56,000 nt of DNA, from contig JAJEDD010000031.1 in NCBI GenBank assembly GCA_022821685.1, positions 1-56,000 on the forward strand. Direction: 5' to 3'. The position numbers were made by a program, and so were the translations under genes. This stretch comes from Acidimicrobiia bacterium. Its GTDB lineage: Bacteria > Actinomycetota > Acidimicrobiia > Acidimicrobiales > Aldehydirespiratoraceae. The notes under the pieces are model-generated. The model worked only from the letters and a program-made list of their open reading frames with translations, was not told where the DNA came from and did not search any database. Positions 1 through 11,207 of this stretch are shown piece after piece; position 1 is the first letter of the stretch, and every line of letters starts with the position of its first letter.

Positions 1-137
1 CAAGCGCCACCAACCAGCCACAACCCCAGCCGCCGGCCCGACACGCCCCAACAGCACCCACCGCACCCCAACCAGCCAAACACCAGCCACAACACCCCAA
101 CCAGCCCACCCCGACCAGCCCACCGGTGGATTCAGGC
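1..137. other. C-rich low-complexity intergenic stretch
   Basis: No gene is visible. The strand is strongly C/A-biased and repeats short words such as CCAACCAGCC and CAGCCACAAC in degenerate form. It lies directly downstream of the minus-strand toxin-like gene. It may be a decayed short-repeat array, but the unit is too irregular to define. Confidence 0.5.
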
Positions 138-542
138 TTAGGGATGGGTGTGGAGTGCCACACCCTCCTCGGCGAAGGCAGCGGGCCATGAGCGGCCCAC
201 GTTCGTCTCGGCCGCATGCACGGGCGCACCGTAGACCAGGGCTGCGGCGAGGAGTTCGGAGGTGACGACGCTGAGCCGGTGCCGGGACATGAGCTGTGCG
301 GCTGTGACCGTCAGGTGCCGGGGGTCGAGCACCGCAAGCACATCGGCTGGTGGCGCCATCGCGGCTCGCAGCATTCGCGCGTCGATCCCCCTGCTCAAGC
401 GGCCGCGGGTCCGGCTGTCGAGAAGGGCCCGAATCAAGCGGAAATGGAAGCCCCATGCGATGGCGGGAAGCTCGCCGGGCCATAGCCGCCCGCCCCGACC
501 CGCCAGCGCCCACATCGCGAGATGATCGTCGACAAGGATCAC
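138..542 (-). CDS. PIN-like (VapC-type) putative toxin
   Basis: The 134-residue protein opens MILVDDHLAMWAL, like the first strand and first acidic residue of PIN-domain ribonucleases. Its C-terminal part (SELLAAALVYGAPVHAAETN) resembles the last PIN motif, where an acidic residue precedes LLAAA and an acidic residue and Asn follow the next strand. Glu stands where VapC proteins normally have Asp, so it is a divergent or possibly weakened family member. It lies 30 bp downstream of a ribbon-helix-helix gene on the same strand, the usual antitoxin-toxin order. Predicted role: RNA cleavage restrained by the neighbour. The pairing is better supported than the fold; another small-toxin family remains possible. 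Confidence 0.5.
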   Translation of the reverse strand: MILVDDHLAMWALAGRGGRLWPGELPAIAWGFHFRLIRALLDSRTRGRLSRGIDARMLRAAMAPPADVLAVLDPRHLTVTAAQLMSRHRLSVVTSELLAAALVYGAPVHAAETNVGRSWPAAFAEEGVALHTHP

Positions 543-572
543 GATCTGCGGGCGCTCAACAGCGTGCTGCTC

Positions 573-824
573 TCACTGCTCGTCGGCGAGGGGATCCACG
601 CCGAGGTGTGGATCGTCGGCGAATAGCCTGGCCGACACGTCGGCGTACTCCTCAGCCAGCGCCTCGAAGGCTCGCTTGACCTCATCGTCGAGCAGGGCGG
701 GCCGGGCCGCGGCGTCGTCGATGATGTTGCGCAGAACAGCGCTGCGGGTAGTGCCCTCGGCGTCGGCGCGCGACTCCAAGTACCGGGTCTGGCCCTCGGT
801 CAGGTATACGTTCGTCCTTTGCAT
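573..824 (-). CDS. Ribbon-helix-helix antitoxin-like protein
   Basis: From the ATG at 824 this gives an 83-residue protein beginning MQRTNVYLTEGQTRYLESRA. A short N-terminal beta strand followed by two helices is typical of MetJ/Arc (RHH) antitoxins, which bind DNA with the strand and the toxin with the C-terminal tail; the tail here is acidic (DDPHLGVDPLADEQ). Upstream in-frame starts exist (836, 923) but would put Cys/Trp- and Arg-rich residues before the conserved strand, so 824 is preferred. No Shine-Dalgarno precedes it; initiation may be leaderless. Co-transcribed with the PIN-like gene and probably autoregulated through the direct repeats at 822-840. Confidence 0.6.
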   Translation of the reverse strand: MQRTNVYLTEGQTRYLESRADAEGTTRSAVLRNIIDDAAARPALLDDEVKRAFEALAEEYADVSARLFADDPHLGVDPLADEQ

Positions 825-840
825 ACACCAGAACATACAC
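822..840. promoter_or_regulatory. CATACAC direct repeat, candidate antitoxin operator
   Basis: CATACAC occurs at 822-828 and again at 834-840, a 12-bp phasing over the antitoxin start codon. RHH repressors often bind short direct or inverted repeats spaced about one helical turn apart. The location fits autorepression; binding is inferred. Confidence 0.35.
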
Positions 841-1194
841 CGTGATTGGTCGCCTCCGTCCCGTCTGTACCACGGGCTACTGGTATGTGCGGATGTGCCA
901 AGCCGTGCTCGGTGTCTCGGCACGCACCGGAGCGTCGCTGGGGATTGGCGGGCGGGGGAGAGATTCGGCTCTGCTCAACGATCCTGGCCGTGCGTGGGGT
1001 GACGGCCCGTTTCGATTTGCGGGATTGTGGGCGGGGGGTGCCCCGAGTTGGCATCAGGCGGGGGGGGGGTATTCATGGTGTGAGTCAATGGGACCGTGGG
1101 CGGCTGCGGCGTGTTCGTGAAAGGGAGATGTGTTGGTGGAGTCCGGAGTCGTGGTGATACGCGCTGTGGGTTCCTCACGACGGGAGGGAGACGC
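841..1194. other. Intergenic region with a G10 tract
   Basis: No convincing gene. The stretch is G-rich and contains a run of ten G at 1060-1069, about 125 bp upstream of the lipoprotein start. A weak promoter-like pair (TTGGTG 1133-1138, TGATAC 1155-1160) follows, then a strong ribosome-binding site GGGAGGGAG just before 1195. Several overlapping reading frames on both strands are compositional and lack coding features. Confidence 0.45.
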
Positions 1195-3051
1195 ATGAAT
1201 ACAAGCAACATATGGATCCGTTTGTTGGTGCCGCTGCTGTCCTTGGGTTTGATAGCTGCCGCCTGCGGCGGCGAAGATCAACGGGCCGCTTCGGACACCA
1301 GCGCCGCGGCCGATGCCGCGGCCCATGCCGCGGCCGATGCTGCTGCCGAGGTAGATGTTGCTGAGGCTGATGGTGCCGATGCCGATGCCGCGGCCGATGC
1401 TGCTGCGGCCGATGCTGCTGCCGAGGTAGATGTTGCTGAGGCTGATGGTGCCGATGCCGATGCCGATGCCGCGGCCGATGCTGAGCCTGATCGTGCCGAT
1501 GCCGATGCTGCTGCCGAGGTAGATGTTGCTGAGGCTGATGGTGCCGATGCCGATGCCTCGGCCGATGCTGAGCCTGATCGTGCCGATGCCGATGCTGATG
1601 CGGCTGAAGCAGAAGCCGTCGCAGCCGCTCGAGCCGCCACGGTTCCGGTTCTGATCGAAGCAGAGGGCTGGCTGTCGCCTGACGGGTCACTCCTTGCCTT
1701 GACCGACTCGCAGGACAGGCTGGTGGTCTCCGAGCCCGACGGGTCGAACGCCAAGCAGATCACCGACTTCGCAATCATCCAGATAATTCAACTCGGTGAG
1801 CCTGGCGACTCTGTGATCTGGTCTCCTGACAGCTCCAGAATGATGTTTCATGACAGCGACGGGCTGCTCTACACCGCTCACGCCGATGGTACAAACATCA
1901 GCCGGGCAACCTCGGAGCCCGTTGTTTATGGCGTGGGTGGCGACGGCCCGACGTCAAGCGACACCTATACCACTGCCGTCTGGTCACCCAACAGCACCAA
2001 GATCGCATACACGACACATGATGACTACTCTCATACAATTCTGCACGTTGTGGATGCTGACGGGTCCAACCTTGTTCAGATAGTAGAGGATTCATACTAT
2101 TGGTATTCAGACACTTGGCGTTGGTCTCCAGACGGTAGCAAGATCGCATACGGCACGCGCGGTGACGACCTGTTCGTTGCGGATACTGGCGGATTAAATC
2201 GCGTTCAGGTTGCCGACGGTGTCGTATCTGCCGCGGGGTCAAACATTTGGTCGTGGGCTCCTGACAGTAGCAAGGTCGCATACGATGCGAGTGGTGGCCT
2301 GTTCGTTGTGGATGTTGATGGCGCCAACCGCGTTCAGATCGCCGACAATGTTCTTTCTGGAGGTGGAGTTTGGTCTCCGGACGGTAGGAAGATCGTCTAC
2401 GCTACGATTGATGGCCTGTTCGTTGTGGATGTTGACGGCTCCAGCCGCGTTCAGATCGAGAATGCCTACCTGGACGGCTGTTGCGACTGGAGGCCTGCCA
2501 CTTGGTCTTGGTCTCCGGATAGCACCAAGATCGCATACATTACAAATAGCGTTCTTCTGCAAGTCGTCGACGCGGACGGAACCAATGGCAAAGCGGTCGG
2601 TGAGGCGGTATTTGTGCCGGACATGGGATGGTTTGCTCCTACCGGGCATTGGTCTCCAGACAGCCACAGGATCGCTATCGCGGCGCTGGACGGTCAGGGC
2701 CATCATGTCGTGGCTGTTGACTCTGATGGCAGAAACCGGCTCCGCCTAGAGGGACTTGTGAACACAGATTTTGCCGGGACATCCAACGGGCTAGCATGGT
2801 CACCCGACAGTGAGCGCCTATTGTTTTTGGCCAAGGTGGACTCTGAATTAGAATTATCGGAAGACCATTGTTCAACTGAGACTCGGCAACTAGAATACCA
2901 GCTGTATGACGTAGCTGCGGGGAGCTACGATGTCTTGGCAGCCTTCTCCGACACTAACTGCCAATTGTGGACTGCAACCCACTACTTCGATGCAGTGTCG
3001 TGGACCGACTCGACCATTGTGGTGGTTCGTCGCGCTTGGTACGAGTATTAG
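1195..3051 (+). CDS. Repeat-rich lipoprotein with TolB-like beta-propeller
   Basis: A 618-residue predicted exported lipoprotein. The start at 1195 is chosen for the GGGAGGGAG site ahead of it and because it opens directly into a lipoprotein signal peptide (MNTSNIWIRLLVPLLSLGL then IAAAC); Cys at about residue 23 would be lipidated. Residues about 30-145 are Ala/Asp/Glu low complexity, built from tandem DNA repeats. The remainder contains at least eight WSPDS-type blades (for example WSPDSTKIAY, WSPDGSKIAY, WSPDSERLLF) typical of PD40/TolB propellers. Likely anchored outside the membrane on an acidic stalk, binding a protein or glycan; no catalytic motif is seen. The propeller DNA is visibly less GC-rich than neighbouring housekeeping genes, suggesting fast evolution or transfer. 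Confidence 0.75.
   Translation: MNTSNIWIRLLVPLLSLGLIAAACGGEDQRAASDTSAAADAAAHAAADAAAEVDVAEADGADADAAADAAAADAAAEVDVAEADGADADADAAADAEPDRADADAAAEVDVAEADGADADASADAEPDRADADADAAEAEAVAAARAATVPVLIEAEGWLSPDGSLLALTDSQDRLVVSEPDGSNAKQITDFAIIQIIQLGEPGDSVIWSPDSSRMMFHDSDGLLYTAHADGTNISRATSEPVVYGVGGDGPTSSDTYTTAVWSPNSTKIAYTTHDDYSHTILHVVDADGSNLVQIVEDSYYWYSDTWRWSPDGSKIAYGTRGDDLFVADTGGLNRVQVADGVVSAAGSNIWSWAPDSSKVAYDASGGLFVVDVDGANRVQIADNVLSGGGVWSPDGRKIVYATIDGLFVVDVDGSSRVQIENAYLDGCCDWRPATWSWSPDSTKIAYITNSVLLQVVDADGTNGKAVGEAVFVPDMGWFAPTGHWSPDSHRIAIAALDGQGHHVVAVDSDGRNRLRLEGLVNTDFAGTSNGLAWSPDSERLLFLAKVDSELELSEDHCSTETRQLEYQLYDVAAGSYDVLAAFSDTNCQLWTATHYFDAVSWTDSTIVVVRRAWYEY
1336..1617 (+). repeat. In-gene tandem repeats encoding the acidic stalk
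   Basis: Three near-identical blocks begin at 1336, 1411 and 1504 (offsets 75 and 93 nt) with a shared 54-nt core starting GATGCTGCTGCCGAGGTAGA. All offsets are multiples of 3, so copy changes keep the frame. Smaller GATGCC units pad the ends. The reverse strand carries long open frames here only because of the repeat composition. Confidence 0.85.
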
Positions 3052-3195
3052 GCGGGGCGGATCTTCCTCCACGAATCTCATGGTGCCATGTGGGGTTGCG
3101 GGTGCGGCGTTCTTGCGGGTGATGGCAGCCGAGCTGGTGCATGACGGTGTTTGGCTGATGCTCGAGCATCGCGGCCACGAACTCAGAGCCTCCTT

Positions 3196-3308
3196 AGAGG
3201 CCGAGCGAATAGGCGAGCGAATCCGGCCCATACGGGCGAGGCCGTGGGCTGTGACGCTGCGGTTTGGGCGGCCCGTGACCGCAGCGAAGGTGAGCAGGAA
3301 TGATCCCG
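3196..3308 (-). repeat. Dispersed repeat element, copy A (inverted)
   Basis: Read on the minus strand it contains CATTCCTGCTC, TTCGCTGC, ACGGGCCGC, GGCCTCGCCCGTATGGGCCG and CGCTCGGCCTCT in order, matching copies at 22741-22935 and 23574-23666. It carries about 17 nt of extra sequence before the GCCTCGCCCGTATGG core. It lies between the lipoprotein gene and the pyr leader. The rest of 3052-3450 shows no gene. Confidence 0.75.
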
Positions 3309-3452
3309 CTGTGACGCGACCGGCTCTCACCTAATTGCGCGCCCCCCAAGTCGAAGTGGTCGATTAGCTCCAGCGAGCGAGCAGGTCGGGCTGATACGGC
3401 CTGCGAGATATGCGCGCGACTTGGTTGGGTTGGTGATACCGTCGCCGGGCGA

Positions 3453-3483
3453 CCGTGAAGCGGGTCCGGTGAGGCTCGAACGG
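3453..3483 (+). promoter_or_regulatory. PyrR-binding RNA hairpin in the pyr leader
   Basis: The RNA contains UCCGGUGAGGCU (3465-3476), matching the conserved PyrR binding-loop core UCCNGNGAGGYU. It folds as described for the family: lower stem CCGU/ACGG (3453-3456 with 3480-3483), a purine bulge GAAG (3457-3460), then an upper stem GGUC/GGCU closing the hexaloop CGGUGA (3467-3472). The lower stem touches the pyrR ribosome-binding site (GGGGAGGA, 3483-3490), so PyrR-UMP binding should block translation initiation. No terminator hairpin with a U-tract is visible nearby, which favours translational control over attenuation. Confidence 0.8.
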
Positions 3484-3492
3484 GGAGGACGC

Positions 3493-4059
3493 ATGGCCGA
3501 TCGAGAACGCCGCTTCACGGTGCCCCACACCAGCGGCACGTTCAGGTCGCGCACCCAGGTGATGAGCGCCGACGACGTGGACCGGGCCGTGCGTCGCATG
3601 ACCCATGAAGTGATCGAGCGCAACCACGGGACCGCACACCTGGTGGTGATCGGCCTTCAGACCGGCGGGGTTGCCATCGCCCGCCGCATCGCCGACACCC
3701 TGGCCGAGATCGAGGGTTCGGCGGTGCCGGTCGGCAGCCTCGACGTGGCCCTGCACCGCGACGACATCGGCCTCAGGCCGGTGCTTCCGCAGGCCGAGAC
3801 CCAGATCCCGGTGAACCTCGACCAGCGGGTGGTGGTACTGGTCGACGACGTGCTCTTCACCGGCCGGACGGTGCGAGCCGCCCTCGACGCCCTGCACACC
3901 TGGGGCCGCCCCAGCGCGGTGCAGTTGGCCGTGATGGTCGACCGGGGCCACCGGGAGCTCCCCATCCGGCCCGACTATGTGGGCAAGAACCTGCCGACCA
4001 GCCGCGACGAGATGGTGGACGTGCAATCCGACGGCGTGCACATCGGGGAGCTGGTGTGA
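3493..4059 (+). CDS. pyrR: PyrR bifunctional regulator / uracil phosphoribosyltransferase
   Basis: The 188-residue protein has the PRPP-binding signature VVVLVDDVLFTGRTVRAALD of type I phosphoribosyltransferases and ends in the PyrR-like VGKNLPTSRDEMVDVQ region. PyrR senses UMP and binds hairpins in pyr mRNA; many also convert uracil and PRPP to UMP. The start at 3493 is fixed by GGGGAGGA three bases upstream; an in-frame frame extends further up but would run through the regulatory hairpin. First gene of the operon and probable controller of all downstream pyr genes through the element at 3453-3483. Length is normal for the family. Confidence 0.93.
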   Translation: MADRERRFTVPHTSGTFRSRTQVMSADDVDRAVRRMTHEVIERNHGTAHLVVIGLQTGGVAIARRIADTLAEIEGSAVPVGSLDVALHRDDIGLRPVLPQAETQIPVNLDQRVVVLVDDVLFTGRTVRAALDALHTWGRPSAVQLAVMVDRGHRELPIRPDYVGKNLPTSRDEMVDVQSDGVHIGELV

Positions 4060-4082
4060 TGGCCGACGGGGCGGTGGCCTGA
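4059..4082 (+). CDS. Mini-ORF 1 in the pyrR-pyrB gap (7 codons)
   Basis: ATG at 4059 overlaps the pyrR stop as TGATG and reads MADGAVA to the TGA at 4080-4082, which overlaps the next ATG. It is too short to be a recognisable protein; its likely relevance is carrying ribosomes from pyrR toward pyrB. The 12-mer TGTGATGGCCGA at its start recurs at the pyrB start (4149-4160). Confidence 0.3.
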   Translation: MADGAVA

Positions 4083-4153
4083 TGCCCGCGGAGCTGGTGC
4101 ACCTCGGAGGCGGCATGACGCGCCGGACTGAGGCACACCGGGCGGAGATGTGA
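4082..4153 (+). CDS. Mini-ORF 2 in the pyrR-pyrB gap (23 codons)
   Basis: Starts by TGATG overlap with mini-ORF 1 and ends at the TGA at 4151-4153, which overlaps the pyrB ATG at 4153 as TGATG. It begins MPAELVHLGGGM; the GGAGCTGGTG inside it repeats the end of pyrR (GGGGAGCTGGTG), so the gap looks like a degenerate duplication of the gene junction. No known function. Confidence 0.3.
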   Translation: MPAELVHLGGGMTRRTEAHRAEM

Positions 4154-5112
4154 TGGCCGATGCGCCGCGGCGGCACCTGCTGTCGATCGCCGATCTGGAC
4201 CGGGCCGACATGGAGCGCATCCTCGACCTCACCGACTCGTTCGCCGAGGTGAGCCGGCGCCGCATTCCCAGAGTGCCGGCCCTGCGGGGCAAGACCGTGG
4301 CGTGGCTGTTCTACGAGGACAGCACCCGCACCCGCCTGTCGTTCGAGGCCGCGGCCAAGCAGCTGTCGGCCGACACCGTGAACTTCTCGGTCGCTTCGTC
4401 GGCGGTGAACAAGGGCGAGTCGGTGCGAGACACGGTCCAGACCATCGAGGCCATGGGCATCGACGCCATCGTGGTGCGCCATTCGTGCGCCGGTGTGCCC
4501 CATCGGGTGGCCGACTGGATCGACGCCTCGGTGGTCAACGCCGGCGACGGTCGCCACGAGCACCCCACCCAGGCGCTGCTCGACCTGTACACCGCCCGCA
4601 GCCGCCTCGGCAGCCTCGACGGCGCCCGGGTGGCCATCGTGGGCGACATCGTCCACTCCCGGGTGGCCCGCTCCGACGTGCTGGCCTTCACCGCCATGGG
4701 CGCCGAGGTCACTCTGGTTGCGCCCCGACCCCTGCTGCCGTCGAGCCTCGAGGGCTGGCCGGTGACCGTCACCCACGACTTCGACTCGATCCTGGGCGAC
4801 ATCGACGTCTGCTACCTGCTGCGGATGCAGTTGGAGCGCGACGCCGGAGCGTCGGTGCCGTCGCTGCGCGAGTTCCGGGCCGAGTACGGCCTCGACGCGG
4901 CCCGGGCCGACCGCCTCGGTGACGGTGCCCTGATCATGCATCCCGGCCCCATGAACCGCGGCGTGGAGATCGACGGAGACGTCGCCGACCGGCCCAATGC
5001 GGTGATCACCGAGCAGGTGGCCAACGGGGTGGCCGTCCGCATGGCGGTGCTGTTCCTGCTGCTGGGCTCGGGCATGGACCTGGCCGAGGGCGAAGGAGTG
5101 ATGGCGGCGTGA
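4153..5112 (+). CDS. pyrB: Aspartate carbamoyltransferase catalytic chain
   Basis: 319 residues. Catalyses carbamoyl phosphate plus aspartate to N-carbamoylaspartate, the committed pyrimidine step, in the cytosol. The carbamoyl-phosphate loop FYEDSTRTRLSFE (near residues 53-65), the SSAVNKGES loop, RHSCAGVPH and HPTQALLDLYT are all present, as is the C-terminal HPGPMNRGVEI. ATG 4153 is chosen over GTG 4150 because GGCGGAG lies five bases before it and because it overlaps the preceding mini-ORF stop. No pyrI regulatory chain gene follows, so control is probably through PyrR rather than allostery by a PyrI subunit. Confidence 0.95.
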   Translation: MADAPRRHLLSIADLDRADMERILDLTDSFAEVSRRRIPRVPALRGKTVAWLFYEDSTRTRLSFEAAAKQLSADTVNFSVASSAVNKGESVRDTVQTIEAMGIDAIVVRHSCAGVPHRVADWIDASVVNAGDGRHEHPTQALLDLYTARSRLGSLDGARVAIVGDIVHSRVARSDVLAFTAMGAEVTLVAPRPLLPSSLEGWPVTVTHDFDSILGDIDVCYLLRMQLERDAGASVPSLREFRAEYGLDAARADRLGDGALIMHPGPMNRGVEIDGDVADRPNAVITEQVANGVAVRMAVLFLLLGSGMDLAEGEGVMAA

Positions 5113-5125
5113 GGGCAAGGAGAAG

Positions 5126-6475
5126 ATGCACATGCGGGACGGCTCGATGAGCGCCCGGCTGGCCGCGGTGCCCGCTCGCGGCACCATCGCCATCAGGGGC
5201 GGCACCGTGGTGGACTCCGGCGGCAGTCGGCGCGCCGATGTGCTGGTGGGCGACGGCCGGGTGATCTCGGTCGATCCCGCCGGCGTCGACGGCGACCGCA
5301 CGCTGGACGCTTCCGGGTGCGTGGTGGCGCCCGGCCTCGTCGATCTGCACGTCCATCTGCGCCAACCCGGCCGCGAGGACGCCGAGACGGTCGAGACCGG
5401 CGCCCGGGGCGCGGCCCTCGGCGGATTCACCGCCGTGGTGGCCATGCCCAACACCGACCCGCCCATCGACTGCGCGGCGGTGGTGCGCGAGATCCAGGAC
5501 CTCAGCGCCGGGGCGTGCTGCAACGTGTACCCCACGGGGGCCATCACCGTGGGCCGCCGGGGCGACGATCTGGTGCCCATGGCCGAACTGGCCCGGTTGG
5601 GAGTGCGGATCTTCACCGACGACGGCGCCGGCGTGCAGGACGCTCGGGTGATGAGACGGGCCCTCGAGTACGCGGCCGGGCTCGACCACCTCACCGGCGG
5701 ACGCCGGGTGGTGCTGGCCCAGCACTGCGAGGTGGACGAGCTCAGCCGGGGCGGCTCAATGCACGAGGGCGAGTGGTCCGCCCGGCTGGGTCTGGGCGGC
5801 CAGCCGGCGGAGGCCGAGGAGCTGATGGTCATGCGAGACATCGCCCTGGCCCGGCTCACCGGTTCGAGGGTGCATTTCCAGCACCTGTCGACGGCCGGGT
5901 CGGTGGCCATGGTGCGAGCGGCCCGGGAGGCGGGGCTGCCGGTGACAGCCGAGGCCGCGCCCCACCACTTCACCCTCACCGACGCCTGCTGCGCCGACTA
6001 CGACACCGTGTTCAAGGTCCATCCGCCCCTGCGAACCGACGCCGATGTTGCCGCGGTGCGCGACGGACTGGCCGACGGCGCCCTCGACGCCATCGCCACC
6101 GACCACGCGCCCCACACCAGCGCCGACAAGGAGCGGCCCTTCGACGCCGCGCCCCCCGGCATGCTGGGGCTCGAGACCGCGCTGGCGGTGGCCCTCACCG
6201 AACTGGACCTGCCCATCGAGCGGATCCTGGCGCTGATGTCTTGGCAGCCCGCGGCCATCGCCGGCATAGACGACCGCCACGGACGCCCGGTGGCGCCGGG
6301 CGAGCCCGCCAACCTGTGCGTCATCGACCCCGATGAGACCTGGACGGTGTCGGGTGAGGCCATGGCCAGCCCGAGCCGCAACACCCCCTACGAGGGTCGA
6401 CAGTTGCGGGGCCGGGTCCGCCACACCCTGCTGGACTCCGAGCCGGTGGTGATCGACGCCGAGCCCCAGCGATGA
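5126..6475 (+). CDS. pyrC: Dihydroorotase
   Basis: 449 residues (447 if ATG 5132 is used, which sits at a better distance from the AAGGAG at 5117-5122). Cyclises carbamoylaspartate to dihydroorotate. The metal-binding DLHVHLRQPGRED motif, a mid-domain Lys-containing strand, and the late ATDHAPHTSADK motif with catalytic Asp identify a class I dihydroorotase of the amidohydrolase fold. It begins 13 bp after pyrB and its stop overlaps carA by ATGA, so it is translated as part of the operon. Length matches actinobacterial PyrC. Confidence 0.93.
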   Translation: MHMRDGSMSARLAAVPARGTIAIRGGTVVDSGGSRRADVLVGDGRVISVDPAGVDGDRTLDASGCVVAPGLVDLHVHLRQPGREDAETVETGARGAALGGFTAVVAMPNTDPPIDCAAVVREIQDLSAGACCNVYPTGAITVGRRGDDLVPMAELARLGVRIFTDDGAGVQDARVMRRALEYAAGLDHLTGGRRVVLAQHCEVDELSRGGSMHEGEWSARLGLGGQPAEAEELMVMRDIALARLTGSRVHFQHLSTAGSVAMVRAAREAGLPVTAEAAPHHFTLTDACCADYDTVFKVHPPLRTDADVAAVRDGLADGALDAIATDHAPHTSADKERPFDAAPPGMLGLETALAVALTELDLPIERILALMSWQPAAIAGIDDRHGRPVAPGEPANLCVIDPDETWTVSGEAMASPSRNTPYEGRQLRGRVRHTLLDSEPVVIDAEPQR

Positions 6476-7569
6476 CGGCTCTGGCCGCGGCCCCGGAGCC
6501 CGCTCTGTTGGTGTTGAGCGACGGCGAGGTGTTCGAGGGTGAGGCCGTGGGCGCGCCGGTGTCCATCGCCTCGGGCGAGGTCGTCTTCAACACGGTGATG
6601 AGCGGCTACCAGGAGGTGATCTCCGACCCGTCCTACGCGGGTCAGATCATCGCCTTCACCTATCCCCACATCGGCAACTACGGCACCGCCGCCGACGACT
6701 CCGAGGCGGCCCGCCCCCACTGCCGGGGGGTGATCGTGCGCGACCTGGCCCGCCGCCACAGCAACTGGCGGGCCGACGACAGCCTCGACGGCTTCCTGCG
6801 CCGCCACCGCGTCGGCGCCATCACCGGGATCGACACCCGCCGGCTCACCCGCCACATCCGCGAGGCCGGGGCCATGCCCGGCGCCTTCGGCACCGCGAAT
6901 GAGTCCACCCTGCTGGCCGCGGCCCGAGCCGAGCCCGGCACCCGGGGCGTCGATCTGGTGGGGGAGGTCACCACCGACCGGCCCTACACCGCCGGGTCGG
7001 GGCCGCGCCGGGTGGTCGCCTACGACTTGGGCATCAAGTCCACCATCTTGAGCTGCCTGGGCGAGCTGGCCACTGTCACCGTGGTGCCGGCCCACACCCC
7101 GGCCACCGAGGTGCTGGCCCGCCGTCCCGACGGAGTGTTCTTCAGCAACGGGCCGGGAGACCCCGAGCAGGCCCAGCCGGCCATCGCGGCCCTGCGCAGC
7201 CTGGTCGGCTCGGTCCCCGTGTTCGGGATCTGCCTCGGCCACCAGCTTCTTGCCCTGGCCCTCGGCGGGCGCACCTTCAAGATGCGCTTCGGCCACCACG
7301 GCGGCAACGTGCCGGTGCGCTGCACCGCCACCGGGCGCATCGAGATCACCAGCCAGAACCACAACTACGCGGTGGAGGCCGGATCGGTGCCCGGCGTGAC
7401 CGAGACCCATCACTGCCTCAACGACAGCTCCCTGGAGGGGTTCTCGGTCAGCGGCGCCGACGCCTTCGGTGTGCAGTACCACCCCGAGGCCGGTCCCGGC
7501 CCCCACGACGCCCGCCACCACTTCGCCGCCTTCGCCGAGATGATGGACCGCCGCCGTGTCGCGGCATGA
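6472..7569 (+). CDS. carA: Carbamoyl phosphate synthase small (glutaminase) chain
   Basis: 365 residues. Releases ammonia from glutamine and passes it to CarB. The C-terminal class I amidotransferase domain shows the nucleophile in FGICLGHQLLALALGG and the His-Glu pair in YHPEAGPGPHD; the N-terminal half has the CarA-specific SGYQEVISDPSYAGQ. The ATG overlaps the pyrC stop (ATGA). Its product feeds both pyrimidine and arginine synthesis; both operons are in this window. Confidence 0.94.
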   Translation: MTALAAAPEPALLVLSDGEVFEGEAVGAPVSIASGEVVFNTVMSGYQEVISDPSYAGQIIAFTYPHIGNYGTAADDSEAARPHCRGVIVRDLARRHSNWRADDSLDGFLRRHRVGAITGIDTRRLTRHIREAGAMPGAFGTANESTLLAAARAEPGTRGVDLVGEVTTDRPYTAGSGPRRVVAYDLGIKSTILSCLGELATVTVVPAHTPATEVLARRPDGVFFSNGPGDPEQAQPAIAALRSLVGSVPVFGICLGHQLLALALGGRTFKMRFGHHGGNVPVRCTATGRIEITSQNHNYAVEAGSVPGVTETHHCLNDSSLEGFSVSGADAFGVQYHPEAGPGPHDARHHFAAFAEMMDRRRVAA

Positions 7570-7651
7570 GCATGAGACCGTGATCAGCGCAGTCGTGGGG
7601 CGGCGTGAGCACAGGGCAGGGATCGCCGCGGCGGTCCGCGGCCCGAGCTAG
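7566..7651 (+). CDS. Possible mini-ORF pair in the carA-carB gap
   Basis: ATG 7566 overlaps the carA stop (ATGA) and reads five codons to TGA 7581-7583; GTG 7580 overlaps that stop (GTGA) and reads 23 codons to TAG 7649-7651, twelve bases before carB. GAGC/ATGAG words are repeated near the start. It resembles the relay mini-ORFs at other junctions but does not overlap the carB start, so chance is quite possible. Confidence 0.15.
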
Positions 7652-7663
7652 GGAGCGACTGGA

Positions 7664-11033
<3,370 letters not shown>

Positions 11034-11041
<8 letters not shown>

Positions 11042-11204
11042 GCGTCGGCCTCGGCCTGACTCGAGCCATGACCCGGCCCGACCGCGTCGACCGCCTCGAG
11101 CCATGACCGGACCGACTGCTCCGCCCGAGCGGCCCACGGGAACCATGACCAACCCGACGGCGCAGCCTGAGCCGAACTATGACCGACCCCACAACCAAGC
11201 CTGA
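11034..11204 (+). CDS. Small Pro/Arg-rich ORF bridging carB and pyrD
   Basis: A 56-codon frame starts at ATG 11034, overlapping the carB stop by eight bases, and ends TGA three bases before pyrD, in the same frame as pyrD. It is rich in Pro, Arg and Asn (starts [15 protein letters not shown]) with no known domain. Internal starts at 11103 and 11145 and CATGACC-like words about every 30-40 bp suggest it grew by degenerate duplication of the pyrD start region (GAGCCATGG). It could be a real small protein, a translational relay, or an N-terminal extension of pyrD cut by a stop codon. Confidence 0.35.
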
Positions 11205-11207
11205 GCC

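Noticed and set aside
1175..1778. Reverse-strand frames over the lipoprotein repeats
   Set aside because: They are His/Gln- or Ala/Ser-rich translations of the GATGCC repeat, with no start signals or homology features.
3364..5979. 871-codon open frame on the minus strand opposite pyrR, pyrB and pyrC
   Set aside because: The forward frames encode complete conserved enzymes; the reverse protein is Arg/His/Gly-rich without domains, a known artefact of high-GC coding DNA. The same holds for the long reverse frames opposite carA, carB, coaBC, metK, priA, pheT, argJ and argG.
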